This document shows, in pieces, positions 35,360-44,443 of a stretch of 64,000 nt of DNA (its first letter is position 1; each line of letters starts with the position of its first letter). Below the pieces are notes generated by a model that was not told where the DNA came from, did no database searches, and saw only the letters and a list, made by a program, of their open reading frames with translations. Origin of the DNA: an uncultured Lachnospiraceae bacterium (GTDB lineage: Bacteria; Bacillota; Clostridia; Lachnospirales; Lachnospiraceae). The stretch spans positions 24,339-88,338 of the forward strand of contig CAMWXB010000011.1 in the NCBI GenBank assembly GCA_947178125.1, in the 5' to 3' direction. Position numbers and translations under genes: made by a program.

Positions 35360-37090
35360 ATGAAAATGCGTAAGATTTTATCCCTGTTGACAGTTTCTGC
35401 ACTCTGTGCCGGTCTGTTGGCAGGATGCGGCGGCGGTTCCGGTGATTCATCGAACAGTTCGAGCAGCGACACAAGCAGCAGCACAAATACGGCTTCCGAT
35501 TCCGGAAATGACAATGCGTCAGGGGATGCAGCGGCGGCTGATGACAAGTCTCCAATTACATTTGAAGTATTCCTGACGGATGCGAACAACGACAGCTGGG
35601 ATAACCCGGTCGGCAATGCGATTACGGAAGCAACTGGCGTTACACTGGAGATTTCTTATCCGGTATCTTCACAGGGTGATGCAAAACAGGATGTTGCATT
35701 GATGATTGCGAACGATGAATATCCGGATTTCATTTATGCAAAAGGTGAAGCGACTTCTCTGTACGAAGCAGGCGCTTTGATTGATATGACAGATTTGATT
35801 GAGCAGTATGGCCCGAATATCAAGAAGATGTACGGCGACGAGCTTGAGAAACTGAAATGGGGTAATGGCGATGAAGGTATCTACCAGCTCTCTTATGCGG
35901 GTGTAGGAGCACAGACCTTAAAGACCGGCGGCGGCTGCCAGATTCAGTTTGCTGCTCTGAAAGAGAATAATTATGAATATCCGACAACATTGGAAGAGTA
36001 TGAAGCATTGATCAAGAAGTACCTGGAAGCACATCCGACAACGGATGATGGTCTGGAGACAATCGGTATCACGATGAGCGCTTCCGACTGGCACTGGATG
36101 ATCACGCTGGGCAATCCGGCAGGCTTTATCGCTGATGCGGCTCCGGATAACGGACAGTGGGTAATTGATGAGAATTACAACTGCTACTATAAGCACACAA
36201 CACCGGAAGAGAAAGAATATTTCCAGTGGCTGTGCCGTATGTATGACGAAGGAATCCTTGATCCGAACTTTGCTACACAGACACATGATGACTATATCGC
36301 GAAGCTTTCCAGCGGACGTGTTGTAGCGATTACGGATGCTGAGTGGGATTACAATCAGGCGCAGCAGGTTCTGATCGCAGACGGCAAAGTAGACAAGACT
36401 TACTGCGGACTTCCTGTAACACTTCGCGAAGATCAGAAAGCTCCGGCACTGTTATATCAGGGTCTTCAGGTAGGCTGGGGTATCGGTATCACAAAGAGTT
36501 GTGAAGATCCGGTACGCGCTATCAAATTCCTTGATTTCCTTTGCTCCGATGAAGGCGCGGTTCTTCACAAATGGGGTGTTGAAGGCGTTAACTACTTCTT
36601 AGACGAGAACGGTATGAGATATCGTACACAGGAAGAAATCGATGCTTCCAATTCCGATCCCGATTATGGTAAAAAGACGGGTGTCGGCAACTATACAGGT
36701 TTCCCGATTTACGGCGACGGTTCTGAAGATGAGAACGGAAATCCTTATACAACGATTACAAGACAGTCTGTAATTGCTGAATACAACGAAGAACAGCTTG
36801 CAGCATGTGAAGCATGGGGCGTTGATATGCTGATCGATATCTTCCCGCAGCCGGACGAATTTGAATTGCTTCCTTATTCAGCATTGTGGGCATATCAGAT
36901 TCCACAGGATCTGTCTAATAAAGTAGATATTCTGAACGAAATCGCATGGCCGGGTCTGGTGAAATGTGTGACTGGCGGACAGGCTAATTTCGAAGCGAAC
37001 TGGGATGCTATGGTAGCAGAACTCGAAGCGAACGGTATGGAAGAAGCAAATGCGGAAATGACGGCATTCTTAGCTGAGAAAATCCAATAA
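35360..37090 (+). CDS. Sugar ABC transporter substrate-binding lipoprotein
   Basis: 576 residues. A signal peptide ends with lipobox LLAGC (Cys at about residue 23), then a Ser/Thr/Asp-rich linker to about 62 tethers the two-lobed binding domain. The size and style (many Trp/Tyr/Asp positions, KWGVEGVNY...) match the large LplA-like binding proteins that partner LplB/YtcP permeases. It stands outside the membrane and hands glycan to the two permeases encoded upstream. It is separated from them by repeat copy A and from the GH3 gene by copy B, which could set a higher dose of the binding protein. Confidence 0.9.
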   Translation: MKMRKILSLLTVSALCAGLLAGCGGGSGDSSNSSSSDTSSSTNTASDSGNDNASGDAAAADDKSPITFEVFLTDANNDSWDNPVGNAITEATGVTLEISYPVSSQGDAKQDVALMIANDEYPDFIYAKGEATSLYEAGALIDMTDLIEQYGPNIKKMYGDELEKLKWGNGDEGIYQLSYAGVGAQTLKTGGGCQIQFAALKENNYEYPTTLEEYEALIKKYLEAHPTTDDGLETIGITMSASDWHWMITLGNPAGFIADAAPDNGQWVIDENYNCYYKHTTPEEKEYFQWLCRMYDEGILDPNFATQTHDDYIAKLSSGRVVAITDAEWDYNQAQQVLIADGKVDKTYCGLPVTLREDQKAPALLYQGLQVGWGIGITKSCEDPVRAIKFLDFLCSDEGAVLHKWGVEGVNYFLDENGMRYRTQEEIDASNSDPDYGKKTGVGNYTGFPIYGDGSEDENGNPYTTITRQSVIAEYNEEQLAACEAWGVDMLIDIFPQPDEFELLPYSALWAYQIPQDLSNKVDILNEIAWPGLVKCVTGGQANFEANWDAMVAELEANGMEEANAEMTAFLAEKIQ

Positions 37091-37094
37091 TAGG

Positions 37095-37199
37095 GTGAGA
37101 AGAACTTCTAAAGCTCACGCCAGAGGGCGTTTCGCCAAGAAGTTCTACGATTTGCGAAGCAAATCTTTCTCACTCGGGAGAATCGCGGAGCGATTCTCC
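37095..37199 (+). repeat. Structured repeat family, copy B
   Basis: Outer stem GTGAGAA (37095-37101)/TTCTCAC (37167-37173). Arm 1 is GAACTTC (37102-37108)/GAAGTTC (37139-37145) with ACGCC/GGCGT inside. Arm 2 is GATTTGC (37149-37155)/GCAAATC (37159-37165). The follow-on hairpin is GGAGAATCG (37177-37185)/CGATTCTCC (37191-37199). It begins four nt after the binding-protein stop. Confidence 0.85.
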
Positions 37200-37314
37200 T
37201 GCATGAACCATAAAGTGTTGTAAAGAAACATTAAGAAATAAAAAGAGAAAGTGATGTAATGGGAAGGGTCTGATATCGCAGGGTGTTGGGCCCTTTCTGT
37301 AACATAAGAGTGTT

Positions 37315-37323
37315 TGTGATAAT
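37315..37323 (+). promoter_or_regulatory. Possible extended -10 promoter of the GH3 gene
   Basis: TG-T-GATAAT at 37315-37323, without a good -35, 67 nt before the start. It would give the GH3 gene a start separate from the transporter. Confidence 0.35.
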
Positions 37324-37389
37324 GTTTGGAACTGCCAAACTCGCAATTATCTGAAAATATACAGATTAAGGAAGGAGCATGGTAAAAGT

Positions 37390-40368
37390 ATGGAAGTGAA
37401 AAAGAATACGCCTTTCTGGAATATATCGCTGCCTATAGAGGAGCGGCTTGACTGGCTGTTATCGGAAATGACGATGGAGGAAAAACTGGGGATGCTCGCG
37501 ACAAGGGTTCCGGAACTGGAAAGACTCGGTATTCCTGCGATGTCGGTAGGCGGAGAAGCGGCACACGGCGTTGAGGCAAGAAACGATCAGAATGAATTAG
37601 GCGGGCCGGAAACGACCACTTCATTTCCACAGCCAATCGGTATGAGCGCGACCTGGGATACGGAACTGATCAAAAAAGCGGGTGAAGTGACGGGAACGGA
37701 GGCGCGCGTTATTTATCACCGCCATCCGGACAGAGGGCTTAGCCGCTGGGCGCCGACGATCGATCTGGAGCGGGATCCGAGATGGGGCAGAACGGAAGAA
37801 GGCTACGGAGAAGATCCTTTGCTTGTCGGAGAAATGTCTTCCGCCTATATTCAGGGAATGCAGGGAGATGACCCGCATTATCTCCGTGTGGCATCTACGC
37901 TCAAGCATTTTTATGGAAACAATACGGAAGTGGGGCGGGGCTGGAAAAATTCATCCATTGACCCGAGAAATAAATATGAGCTGTATCTGGAGCCTTTCCG
38001 CAGAGCGATTGAAAACGGTGGCGCAGAAGCGATCATGACGGCCTATAATAAGATCAATGGCATTCCGGGGATGCTCAATCCGGAGGTCGGGTGTATTCTG
38101 AAAGACCAGTACGGATTAAAACACGCGGTCTGTGACGGCGGCGCGATGGAACTCGTTGCTGATTTTCATCATTATTGCGGACTTCATGCCGAAACGCTGG
38201 CGATGGCCTTGAAAGCCGGGGTTGATGGCATGTCGGATAATCCGCAGGTAGTGGAGCAGGCGGCAAGGGAAGCGTATGAACTTGGGCTGATCACGGAAGC
38301 CGATGTGGACAAGGCGCTTCGAAATATGTTCCGCACCAAACTGCGTCTCGGCATTTATGACAGGGAGCCGCGCAATCCCTATGATGCCGTAACGGAAGCG
38401 GATATCAATTCTGAAGAGAATCAGGAAATATGCCGACAGGTATCGAGAGAATCCATTGTTCTTTTGAAGAACGATGGAGAAATGCTTCCGCTGGGTAAGG
38501 AAACGGCCGCGGAGTCCCTTGCATTGGTCGGCCCTGCGGGAGATTCCTGGTACCGCGACTGGTACTGCGGCGAGCCGCTTCGGAAAACGACGCTCAAGCA
38601 GGGTATCGAGAGGCTGCAGGGGGCGGAGATTTCTTTTGCGGACGGCTATGACAGGATTATCTTCCGCTGTGGGGATAAAGGAATTGCCGTCATGGAGGAT
38701 GGTGCGCTCTGCCTGTCCGAAGAACCGGATATTTTTATGATGGAAGACTGGGGCGAGGGCAGCCTGTATTTCCGCTGTGCCCGTACCGGAAGATATATGA
38801 ATACCAGATTCTATCCCGGAAAAGTGAAACCGGAAGAAATGGGAAGAATTGCAGCAGATATAGAGGAACCTTTTGACTGGTTCGTCATGGAAATTTTTCA
38901 TCTGGAAGAGCAGCCGGATGGTACATCGGTATTGACAAATCGTTTCGGCTCGCCCATACTGGCAGGAGAAGACGGCAGTCTGTGGTCCATGAAGGGCGGC
39001 GAACAGATCGGGCCGAGCGTGGGGCTGGCGATGGATACGGCGGCATCTGCAAAAAAGGATATCACACTGTCCGAAATATCTTTTACCCTGGAGGTCGTTG
39101 AGTCCGGCGTGGAAGCGGCGGTCAGACTGGCGCAGGGAAAAGAGAAAGTACTTCTTGCGCTGGGCTGTAATCCGATGGTGAATGCGAGAGAAGAGGTAGA
39201 CCGCGGCACGATCGTGCTGCCGCCGGCGCAGGAAAAGCTGATGGAAGCGGTCTATCAGGCGAATCCAAATGTTGTGCTCGTACTGATTTCCAACTATCCG
39301 TATGCGATGAATGCTGCACAGGAAAAGCTGCCCGCCATCTTGTGGAGTGCGACGGGAAGCCAGGATATGGGAGACGCACTGGCGGAAACAATTTTCGGGG
39401 AAAATGCGCCTGCGGGCCGTTTGAACATGACATGGTACCGAAGCGATGACCAACTGCCCGATATCGACGACTATGATATCATAAAAGGAAATCGTACCTA
39501 TCGCTATTTTGACGGAGAAGTGCTCTATCCGTTCGGTTTCGGCCTGACCTATTCGGATTTTGCGTATTCGGATTTGTCAGTGGAACTGGTGGATAAGCGG
39601 AGCCTGCGGGTCTCTTTTGCCGTGAAAAATATCGGCGGCCGCATAAGCGATGAGGTCGCGCAGGTATATGGAACGGCACCCGCTTCCCGTGTGAAAAAAC
39701 CGCTCCGGCAGTTGTTAGGTTTCCGACGTTTAAAAAATATGGCGCCGGGAGAAAGCAGAACGGTGGAAATTTTGGTTCCGGTGGAAGAGTTTCGGTTCTA
39801 TGATGTCATCAGTCGTTCGTTGATGGTGGAAGGCGGCTGTTATACCATATATGCGGGGCCTTCCAGCGCGGCATGTACCTTGTCGGCGCAGGTCGAGATT
39901 CCGGGCGGAAAACCGGGGCTGCGGGATATGGCGAAAAAGACCGCGGCAGACCACTATGACGATTATGAGAATATCGTGCTCACGGAGGGGCAGTTCGGGT
40001 ACAGTGCGGCAGAACTCTTGTGTTCGGATAAAGAAGGCGTCCTCGTTTATCGTGACTGTGCGATTGCGCCGGAAGCTAAAGAGATTACGCTGCATCTTCT
40101 GAGCAAAAACGGCTGTAAAGTAGAAGTGCTCATCGATGGGAAGATTGCCGGAAGCTGGCAGGGAGAAACGAGAACCTATGTGAAGCATCCGCGTCCGGTA
40201 ATGGGGCCGCTGATGGTCAAAGATACCGAAGAGCGGATTGCGGGCTGGAAGCCTGTTTATGCGGACGTAAAGGTAGAATTGACACATGGTATCCAGGATG
40301 GGCAGAAGCCGTCGGAATTGATGCTCCGAATGACAGGGGACGTGAAGTTGTGTTATTTTAAAATGTGA
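37390..40368 (+). CDS. Glycoside hydrolase family 3 (beta-glucosidase/beta-xylosidase)
   Basis: 992 residues, no signal peptide. GH3 N-terminal barrel with RWAPTIDLERDPRWGRTEEGYGEDP at about 118-142 and the nucleophile Asp in HAVCDGGAMELV near 250. The (alpha/beta)6 domain (VSRESIVLLKNDGEMLPLG) is interrupted at about 415-560 by an insert with FRCARTGRYMNTRF, possibly a beta-trefoil. A fibronectin-III-like domain (FGFGLTYSDFAYS) and a C-terminal ~130-residue sandwich that could bind carbohydrate follow. It would remove backbone glucose or xylose inside the cell. Exact specificity cannot be read. Confidence 0.88.
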   Translation: MEVKKNTPFWNISLPIEERLDWLLSEMTMEEKLGMLATRVPELERLGIPAMSVGGEAAHGVEARNDQNELGGPETTTSFPQPIGMSATWDTELIKKAGEVTGTEARVIYHRHPDRGLSRWAPTIDLERDPRWGRTEEGYGEDPLLVGEMSSAYIQGMQGDDPHYLRVASTLKHFYGNNTEVGRGWKNSSIDPRNKYELYLEPFRRAIENGGAEAIMTAYNKINGIPGMLNPEVGCILKDQYGLKHAVCDGGAMELVADFHHYCGLHAETLAMALKAGVDGMSDNPQVVEQAAREAYELGLITEADVDKALRNMFRTKLRLGIYDREPRNPYDAVTEADINSEENQEICRQVSRESIVLLKNDGEMLPLGKETAAESLALVGPAGDSWYRDWYCGEPLRKTTLKQGIERLQGAEISFADGYDRIIFRCGDKGIAVMEDGALCLSEEPDIFMMEDWGEGSLYFRCARTGRYMNTRFYPGKVKPEEMGRIAADIEEPFDWFVMEIFHLEEQPDGTSVLTNRFGSPILAGEDGSLWSMKGGEQIGPSVGLAMDTAASAKKDITLSEISFTLEVVESGVEAAVRLAQGKEKVLLALGCNPMVNAREEVDRGTIVLPPAQEKLMEAVYQANPNVVLVLISNYPYAMNAAQEKLPAILWSATGSQDMGDALAETIFGENAPAGRLNMTWYRSDDQLPDIDDYDIIKGNRTYRYFDGEVLYPFGFGLTYSDFAYSDLSVELVDKRSLRVSFAVKNIGGRISDEVAQVYGTAPASRVKKPLRQLLGFRRLKNMAPGESRTVEILVPVEEFRFYDVISRSLMVEGGCYTIYAGPSSAACTLSAQVEIPGGKPGLRDMAKKTAADHYDDYENIVLTEGQFGYSAAELLCSDKEGVLVYRDCAIAPEAKEITLHLLSKNGCKVEVLIDGKIAGSWQGETRTYVKHPRPVMGPLMVKDTEERIAGWKPVYADVKVELTHGIQDGQKPSELMLRMTGDVKLCYFKM

Positions 40369-40372
40369 GAAG

Positions 40373-40541
40373 TGTGAGAAGAACTCTTAAAAGGCCAACA
40401 CAGCTGGCGGTGTGGCACCAATGGCGTGCTTACGTTTCACCTGAAGGTGAAACGCCAAGAAGTTCTACGATTTGCCGAAGGCAAATCTTTCTCACAAGGC
40501 GAACAAGTTCGCCTTGCAGAATGCCCTGGCGGTCATTCTGC
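40373..40541 (+). repeat. Structured repeat family, copy C
   Basis: Outer stem TGTGAGAA (40373-40380)/TTCTCACA (40489-40496). Arm 1 is GAACTCTT paired with AAGAAGTTC (one bulge) and carries two inner hairpins, one being CGTTTCACC (40433-40441)/GGTGAAACG (40446-40454). Arm 2 is GATTTGCC (40469-40476)/GGCAAATC (40480-40487). Follow-on hairpins are AAGGCGAAC/GTTCGCCTT (40496-40515) and GCAGAATG/CATTCTGC (40516-40541). It fills the gap between the GH3 and esterase genes. Confidence 0.85.
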
Positions 40542-40585
40542 ATGAATTGTCTGTGCCGTTTGAGGCGGTAGAATGGAGGATTACT

Positions 40586-41404
40586 ATGATTTACAAAGAA
40601 TACCCGATTCGGGTGGAGGGGTCAACGGAGCAGGCGAAGATGACCACCTATTTGATTTCGCATTCGGAAGCGATGCAGATACAGGAGCGGCCGTTGATCA
40701 TTATTTGCCCGGGCGGCGGTTATCGTTATGTCTCCGACCGGGAAGGGGAGATGATCGCGCTGCAGTGGAATGCGTATGGTTATCATGCAGTGGTGCTGCG
40801 CTATTCTGTGGAACCGGCAACTTATCCGACGGCGCTCATAGAACTTGCTACCGTCATGAAAATGGTCAGGGAGCACAGCGCGGAATGGCATGTAAAGGCC
40901 GATAAGATTCTGGTGGAAGGCTCCTCTGCGGGCGGCCATCTTGCGGCAAGTTATGGGATGTTCTGGAAAAAGCCTTTTCTGGCGGAGAAGGTCGGCCTTT
41001 CGTCTGAGGAACTGCGTCCGGCGGGTATGATTCTGCACTATCCGGTCATTACATCCGGCGAATATGCGCATCGGGATTCTTTCCGCATGCTGCTCGGCGA
41101 AAAATATGAGGAATTAAAAGAGGAAGTATCTTTGGAGAATCAGGTCAGCGCGGATACGCCGCCGACTTTCCTCTGGCATACGAATGAGGATGGTTCCGTG
41201 CCTGCGGAAAATTCTCTTCTGCTGGCGCTGGCTATGCGCAGGCATAATGTTCCGGTAGAACTGCATATGTACGCGAAGGGCGGCCACGGGCTGGCCCTTG
41301 CGGACGAACGGACGATGTGCGCCGACGGAAGCGGCACGGAAAAGGAGTGCACGTCGTGGGTAGCACTGGCGGATATGTGGCTGCGGGAAGTCGTGTTGAA
41401 ATAA
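40586..41404 (+). CDS. Alpha/beta hydrolase, probable acetyl-oligosaccharide esterase
   Basis: 272 residues from the ATG at 40586, which has GGAGGA six bases upstream; the frame is open back to 40472 but that part is repeat copy C. Alpha/beta hydrolase features: oxyanion IICPGGGYRYVSDREGE, nucleophile elbow EGSSAGGH at about 110-117, and catalytic His in YAKGGHGLALADE near the C-terminus. It resembles the BD-FAE/acetylxylan esterase group encoded with glycosidases. Between GH3 and the GH29/GH42 pair it most likely strips acetyl groups from imported oligosaccharides. Confidence 0.82.
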   Translation: MIYKEYPIRVEGSTEQAKMTTYLISHSEAMQIQERPLIIICPGGGYRYVSDREGEMIALQWNAYGYHAVVLRYSVEPATYPTALIELATVMKMVREHSAEWHVKADKILVEGSSAGGHLAASYGMFWKKPFLAEKVGLSSEELRPAGMILHYPVITSGEYAHRDSFRMLLGEKYEELKEEVSLENQVSADTPPTFLWHTNEDGSVPAENSLLLALAMRRHNVPVELHMYAKGGHGLALADERTMCADGSGTEKECTSWVALADMWLREVVLK

Positions 41405-41508
41405 TAGCATTATGAAATTGGGTGTTAAGCGGGGCACTCTCCGGGTGGAAGCTGGGAGGTTTATTTTTCGGCAATACAATTGATTTTTAAATAATAGATA
41501 GTTATAAT

Positions 41509-41534
41509 AAAAGTGTGATAATAATCACGCTTTT
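41509..41534 (+). terminator. Terminator after the esterase gene
   Basis: AAAAGTGTGAT (41509-41519) pairs with ATCACGCTTTT (41524-41534), with one G-T pair and a four-base loop; the A/T flanks make it bidirectional. Confidence 0.7.
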
Positions 41535-41582
41535 ATTAATAATAATGTGATTTGAGCATAAATAGAGAAAGAAGATACGCCT

Positions 41583-42920
41583 ATGGAACGATTTGCTTTA
41601 CAGAAATTACAGGACTGGAAAAATTCGCCGCACCGGAAGCCGCTTATTTTAAAGGGCGTGCGGCAGGTTGGAAAGACATGGCTGTTAAAAGAATTTGGCA
41701 GCCGGTATTATGAGAATGCGGCCTATTTCAATTTCGATGAAAATGAGGAATACAGACAGTTCTTTGAAATGACAAAAGATGTCGAACGTATTTTGCAGAA
41801 TCTGATGATGGCAAGCGGACAGAAAATTCTGCCGGAGAAAACGCTTATTATTTTCGATGAGGTGCAGGACTGTCCGGCCGTGATTAATTCTTTGAAATAT
41901 TTTTGTGAGAATACGCCACAGTATCATGTTGCCTGCGCAGGCTCTCTGCTTGGCATTGCATTGGCGGCGCCCTCGTCTTTTCCGGTGGGAAAAGTTCATT
42001 TTATGCAGATTGAGCCGATGAACTTTTCGGAATTTCTGCTTGCGAATGGGGATGAAAATCTGGTGCGGTATCTGAATGATATCGAATGTTTGGAACCGAT
42101 TCCCGATGCGTTCTTCCATCCATTGTGTGAGAAACTGAAAATGTATTATGTGACAGGTGGTATGCCAGAGGCGGTCCTGATGTGGACAAAAGAGCGCGAT
42201 GTAAATGCGATGCAGGAAGTGTTGTCGGATATTATCAATGCTTATGAGAGGGATTTTGCCAAGCATCCTGACAGGAATGAATTTCCTAAGATTTCAATGA
42301 TATGGAATTCTATTCCGTCTCAATTGTCCAGAGAAAATAAGAAATTTATTTATAGGGCAGTAAAAGAGGGGGCAAGAGCAAGAGAATATGAAGATGCGCT
42401 GCAATGGCTGGTAGATGCGAGGCTTGTTTATAAGATTTATCGAAGCCGTGCGCCGAGGCTGCCGCTTGCGGCTTATGATGATTTGTCAGCTTTCAAAATA
42501 TATCTTGTAGACGTAGGACTTTTACGCAGATTAGCGTTGCTTGCGCCTACTGCATTTGGCGAAGGAAATCGCTTATTTACGGAATTTAAAGGTGCATTAA
42601 CGGAAAACTATATCTTACAGGCTTTATCGGCACAATTTGAAGCACAGCTTCGGTATTGGTCACAAAATAATCCTCCTCATGAAGTGGATTTCCTGATTCA
42701 ACGTGAAAATGATATTTTTCCGATTGAAGTAAAAGCAGAAAGCAATATCGCCGGTAAAAGTCTCAGGAAGTTCAAGGAGTTGTTTCCGGAGGAAATAAAG
42801 CTTCGGATTCGTTTCTCGCTGAATAATTTGAAACTGGACGGCGATATGCTGAATATTCCGCTCTTTATGGCTGACAATACGGCTAAACTGATAGGAAAAG
42901 CACTGGAAGTTTTGACGTGA
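41583..42920 (+). CDS. AAA ATPase with DUF4143 domain
   Basis: 445 residues. An N-terminal AAA_14 domain has Walker A KGVRQVGKTWLLKEF (about 24-38) and Walker B LIIFDEVQDCP (about 96-106). The C-terminal DUF4143 domain ends with the restriction-endonuclease-like strand pattern EVDFLIQRENDIFPIEVKAES. The family is widespread in gut bacteria and archaea, and its role is not established; the fold resembles a nuclease-linked ATPase. It has no cooperating gene nearby and seems unrelated to the glycosidases around it. Confidence 0.85.
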   Translation: MERFALQKLQDWKNSPHRKPLILKGVRQVGKTWLLKEFGSRYYENAAYFNFDENEEYRQFFEMTKDVERILQNLMMASGQKILPEKTLIIFDEVQDCPAVINSLKYFCENTPQYHVACAGSLLGIALAAPSSFPVGKVHFMQIEPMNFSEFLLANGDENLVRYLNDIECLEPIPDAFFHPLCEKLKMYYVTGGMPEAVLMWTKERDVNAMQEVLSDIINAYERDFAKHPDRNEFPKISMIWNSIPSQLSRENKKFIYRAVKEGARAREYEDALQWLVDARLVYKIYRSRAPRLPLAAYDDLSAFKIYLVDVGLLRRLALLAPTAFGEGNRLFTEFKGALTENYILQALSAQFEAQLRYWSQNNPPHEVDFLIQRENDIFPIEVKAESNIAGKSLRKFKELFPEEIKLRIRFSLNNLKLDGDMLNIPLFMADNTAKLIGKALEVLT

Positions 42921-42933
42921 AACTTTGCCGTCG

Positions 42934-44418
42934 CTATTCTACAGCAACCTTGACCACGACCGGAAACGCACTCTTCACGGTCTTGGTCACAAAATGCAGT
43001 CCATCTTCATCCACCCGGAAGTCAACCGGTTCGTCAAAGCCGAGAATGCTGACCTTGCGTATAATGCCGTGGAAGTTCGGCTTGTTGGCATCATGGCTCT
43101 TGGCCAGCGACTGAATCGTCACATGGCCGTCAGCCGGATACTGCATACAAGCGGCATAAATGCAGCCGTTTCCGGCTGTGAAACGGAAATCTTTGCTCGT
43201 ATAGGCCGTGGCGGATTTGTCGCTGAACTGGCCTTCGATTTCCTTTGTCGGGCCTTCGGCCGGATAACGCCAGGGCTTGCTGTTGTAAATGGCTTCTCCA
43301 TTCACGGAAAGCCAGGAACCGATATCCAGTAAAATGGCAGTCGTCTCTTCCGTAAAAGAACCATCGGCTTTGGGGCCGATATTCAGGAGGAGATTGCCGT
43401 TCTTGCTGACCACATCGACAAGATAACAAATTAACTCATTGCTGCTCTTATAGTTGAGCGAAGTGGTATAGCACCACGAATTACGCGTAATGGAGGTATC
43501 CGTCTGCCAGTGATACGGTCTTGTATCGGCAAATTTACCGCGTTCCACATCCACAATAGCGCTGCCGAAAGCCATTGCATCGTGTTTGTAGCAGATGGCG
43601 GTCGGGAAGTCCCATTCCAGGCCGCGGTTATAATAATAAGCGGCAATCTGGCGAAGGCCGGGTTTGTAGCCTTCGTGTTGAATCCACCAGTCAAAATAGA
43701 GAATTTTCGGCTGATAGCGGTCGATGATCTCGCAGGTACGGCAAATCCAGTCTTCCAGAAATTCTTCTGTCGGATAGGGATTGGCGAAAAGATTCTGGTG
43801 TTCCGGCTGTTCCTGTAAGGAAGGCCAGTAAAAGTCACCACGTTGTAAAGGCTCTTTGATGTCGCTGTCGAAGTCCTTACCGTTTCCCATGAACCAGAGA
43901 TGTTCCGCCCGATGGGAAGATGCACAGAAAACGAGCCCCCTTCTTTCGAAAGCTTCTTTTAATTCTCCGAGGACATTGCGCTTCGGTCCCATTTTGGCAG
44001 CGTTATAAACCGACAAGTCGCTGTCATACATCTGGAATCCGTCATGGTGCTCCGCCACCGGGACAACATATTTGGCACCCGCCTTAGCGAATGTGTCGGC
44101 CCAGAATTCCGGGTCGAACTTATCTGCCGTAAACAGGGGGATGAAATCTTTATAACCGAAATCTTTGTGCGGGCCATAGGTTTTGATATGGTGCTCGTAT
44201 TCCGGCGTACCTTTTATATACATTTTCCGGGAATACCATTCATCGCCGAAAGCCGGAACGCTGTACACGCCCCAGTGGATAAAAATACCGAATTTGGCTT
44301 TTTCATACCATGCGGGCATGGTAAAGTCCGTCAGAGAAGCCCAGTCGTCGTGATAGGGGCCTTTGGCGATGACTTCCCGGATTTGAGATAAATACGCTTT
44401 TGAATCTGTGATTTTCAT
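42934..44418 (-). CDS. Alpha-L-fucosidase, glycoside hydrolase family 29
   Basis: 494 residues, no signal peptide. Family 29 features: PAWYEKAKFGIFIHWGVYSVPAF at about 31-53, YVVPVAEHHDGFQMYDSDLS near 116-135, and the nucleophile Asp in KILYFDWWIQHEG at about 233-245. KNGNLLLNIGPKADG and a C-terminal beta-sandwich follow. It releases terminal fucose. It is encoded 25 nt downstream of the GH42 beta-galactosidase on the same strand, a natural pair for Fuc-Gal side chains. It converges on the AAA ATPase gene with a 13-nt gap. Confidence 0.9.
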   Translation of the reverse strand: MKITDSKAYLSQIREVIAKGPYHDDWASLTDFTMPAWYEKAKFGIFIHWGVYSVPAFGDEWYSRKMYIKGTPEYEHHIKTYGPHKDFGYKDFIPLFTADKFDPEFWADTFAKAGAKYVVPVAEHHDGFQMYDSDLSVYNAAKMGPKRNVLGELKEAFERRGLVFCASSHRAEHLWFMGNGKDFDSDIKEPLQRGDFYWPSLQEQPEHQNLFANPYPTEEFLEDWICRTCEIIDRYQPKILYFDWWIQHEGYKPGLRQIAAYYYNRGLEWDFPTAICYKHDAMAFGSAIVDVERGKFADTRPYHWQTDTSITRNSWCYTTSLNYKSSNELICYLVDVVSKNGNLLLNIGPKADGSFTEETTAILLDIGSWLSVNGEAIYNSKPWRYPAEGPTKEIEGQFSDKSATAYTSKDFRFTAGNGCIYAACMQYPADGHVTIQSLAKSHDANKPNFHGIIRKVSILGFDEPVDFRVDEDGLHFVTKTVKSAFPVVVKVAVE

Positions 44419-44443
44419 AGAACGTTTTCCTTTCCAGAATGTA

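Noticed and set aside
40472..40585. Longer N-terminus of the esterase
   Set aside because: The extension is translated from repeat copy C; the GGAGGA site and hydrolase homology start at 40586.
41583..42920. AAA/DUF4143 ATPase as a defence gene
   Set aside because: Single gene with no partner nuclease or toxin, ordinary composition, and the family is very common; no support for a defence role here.
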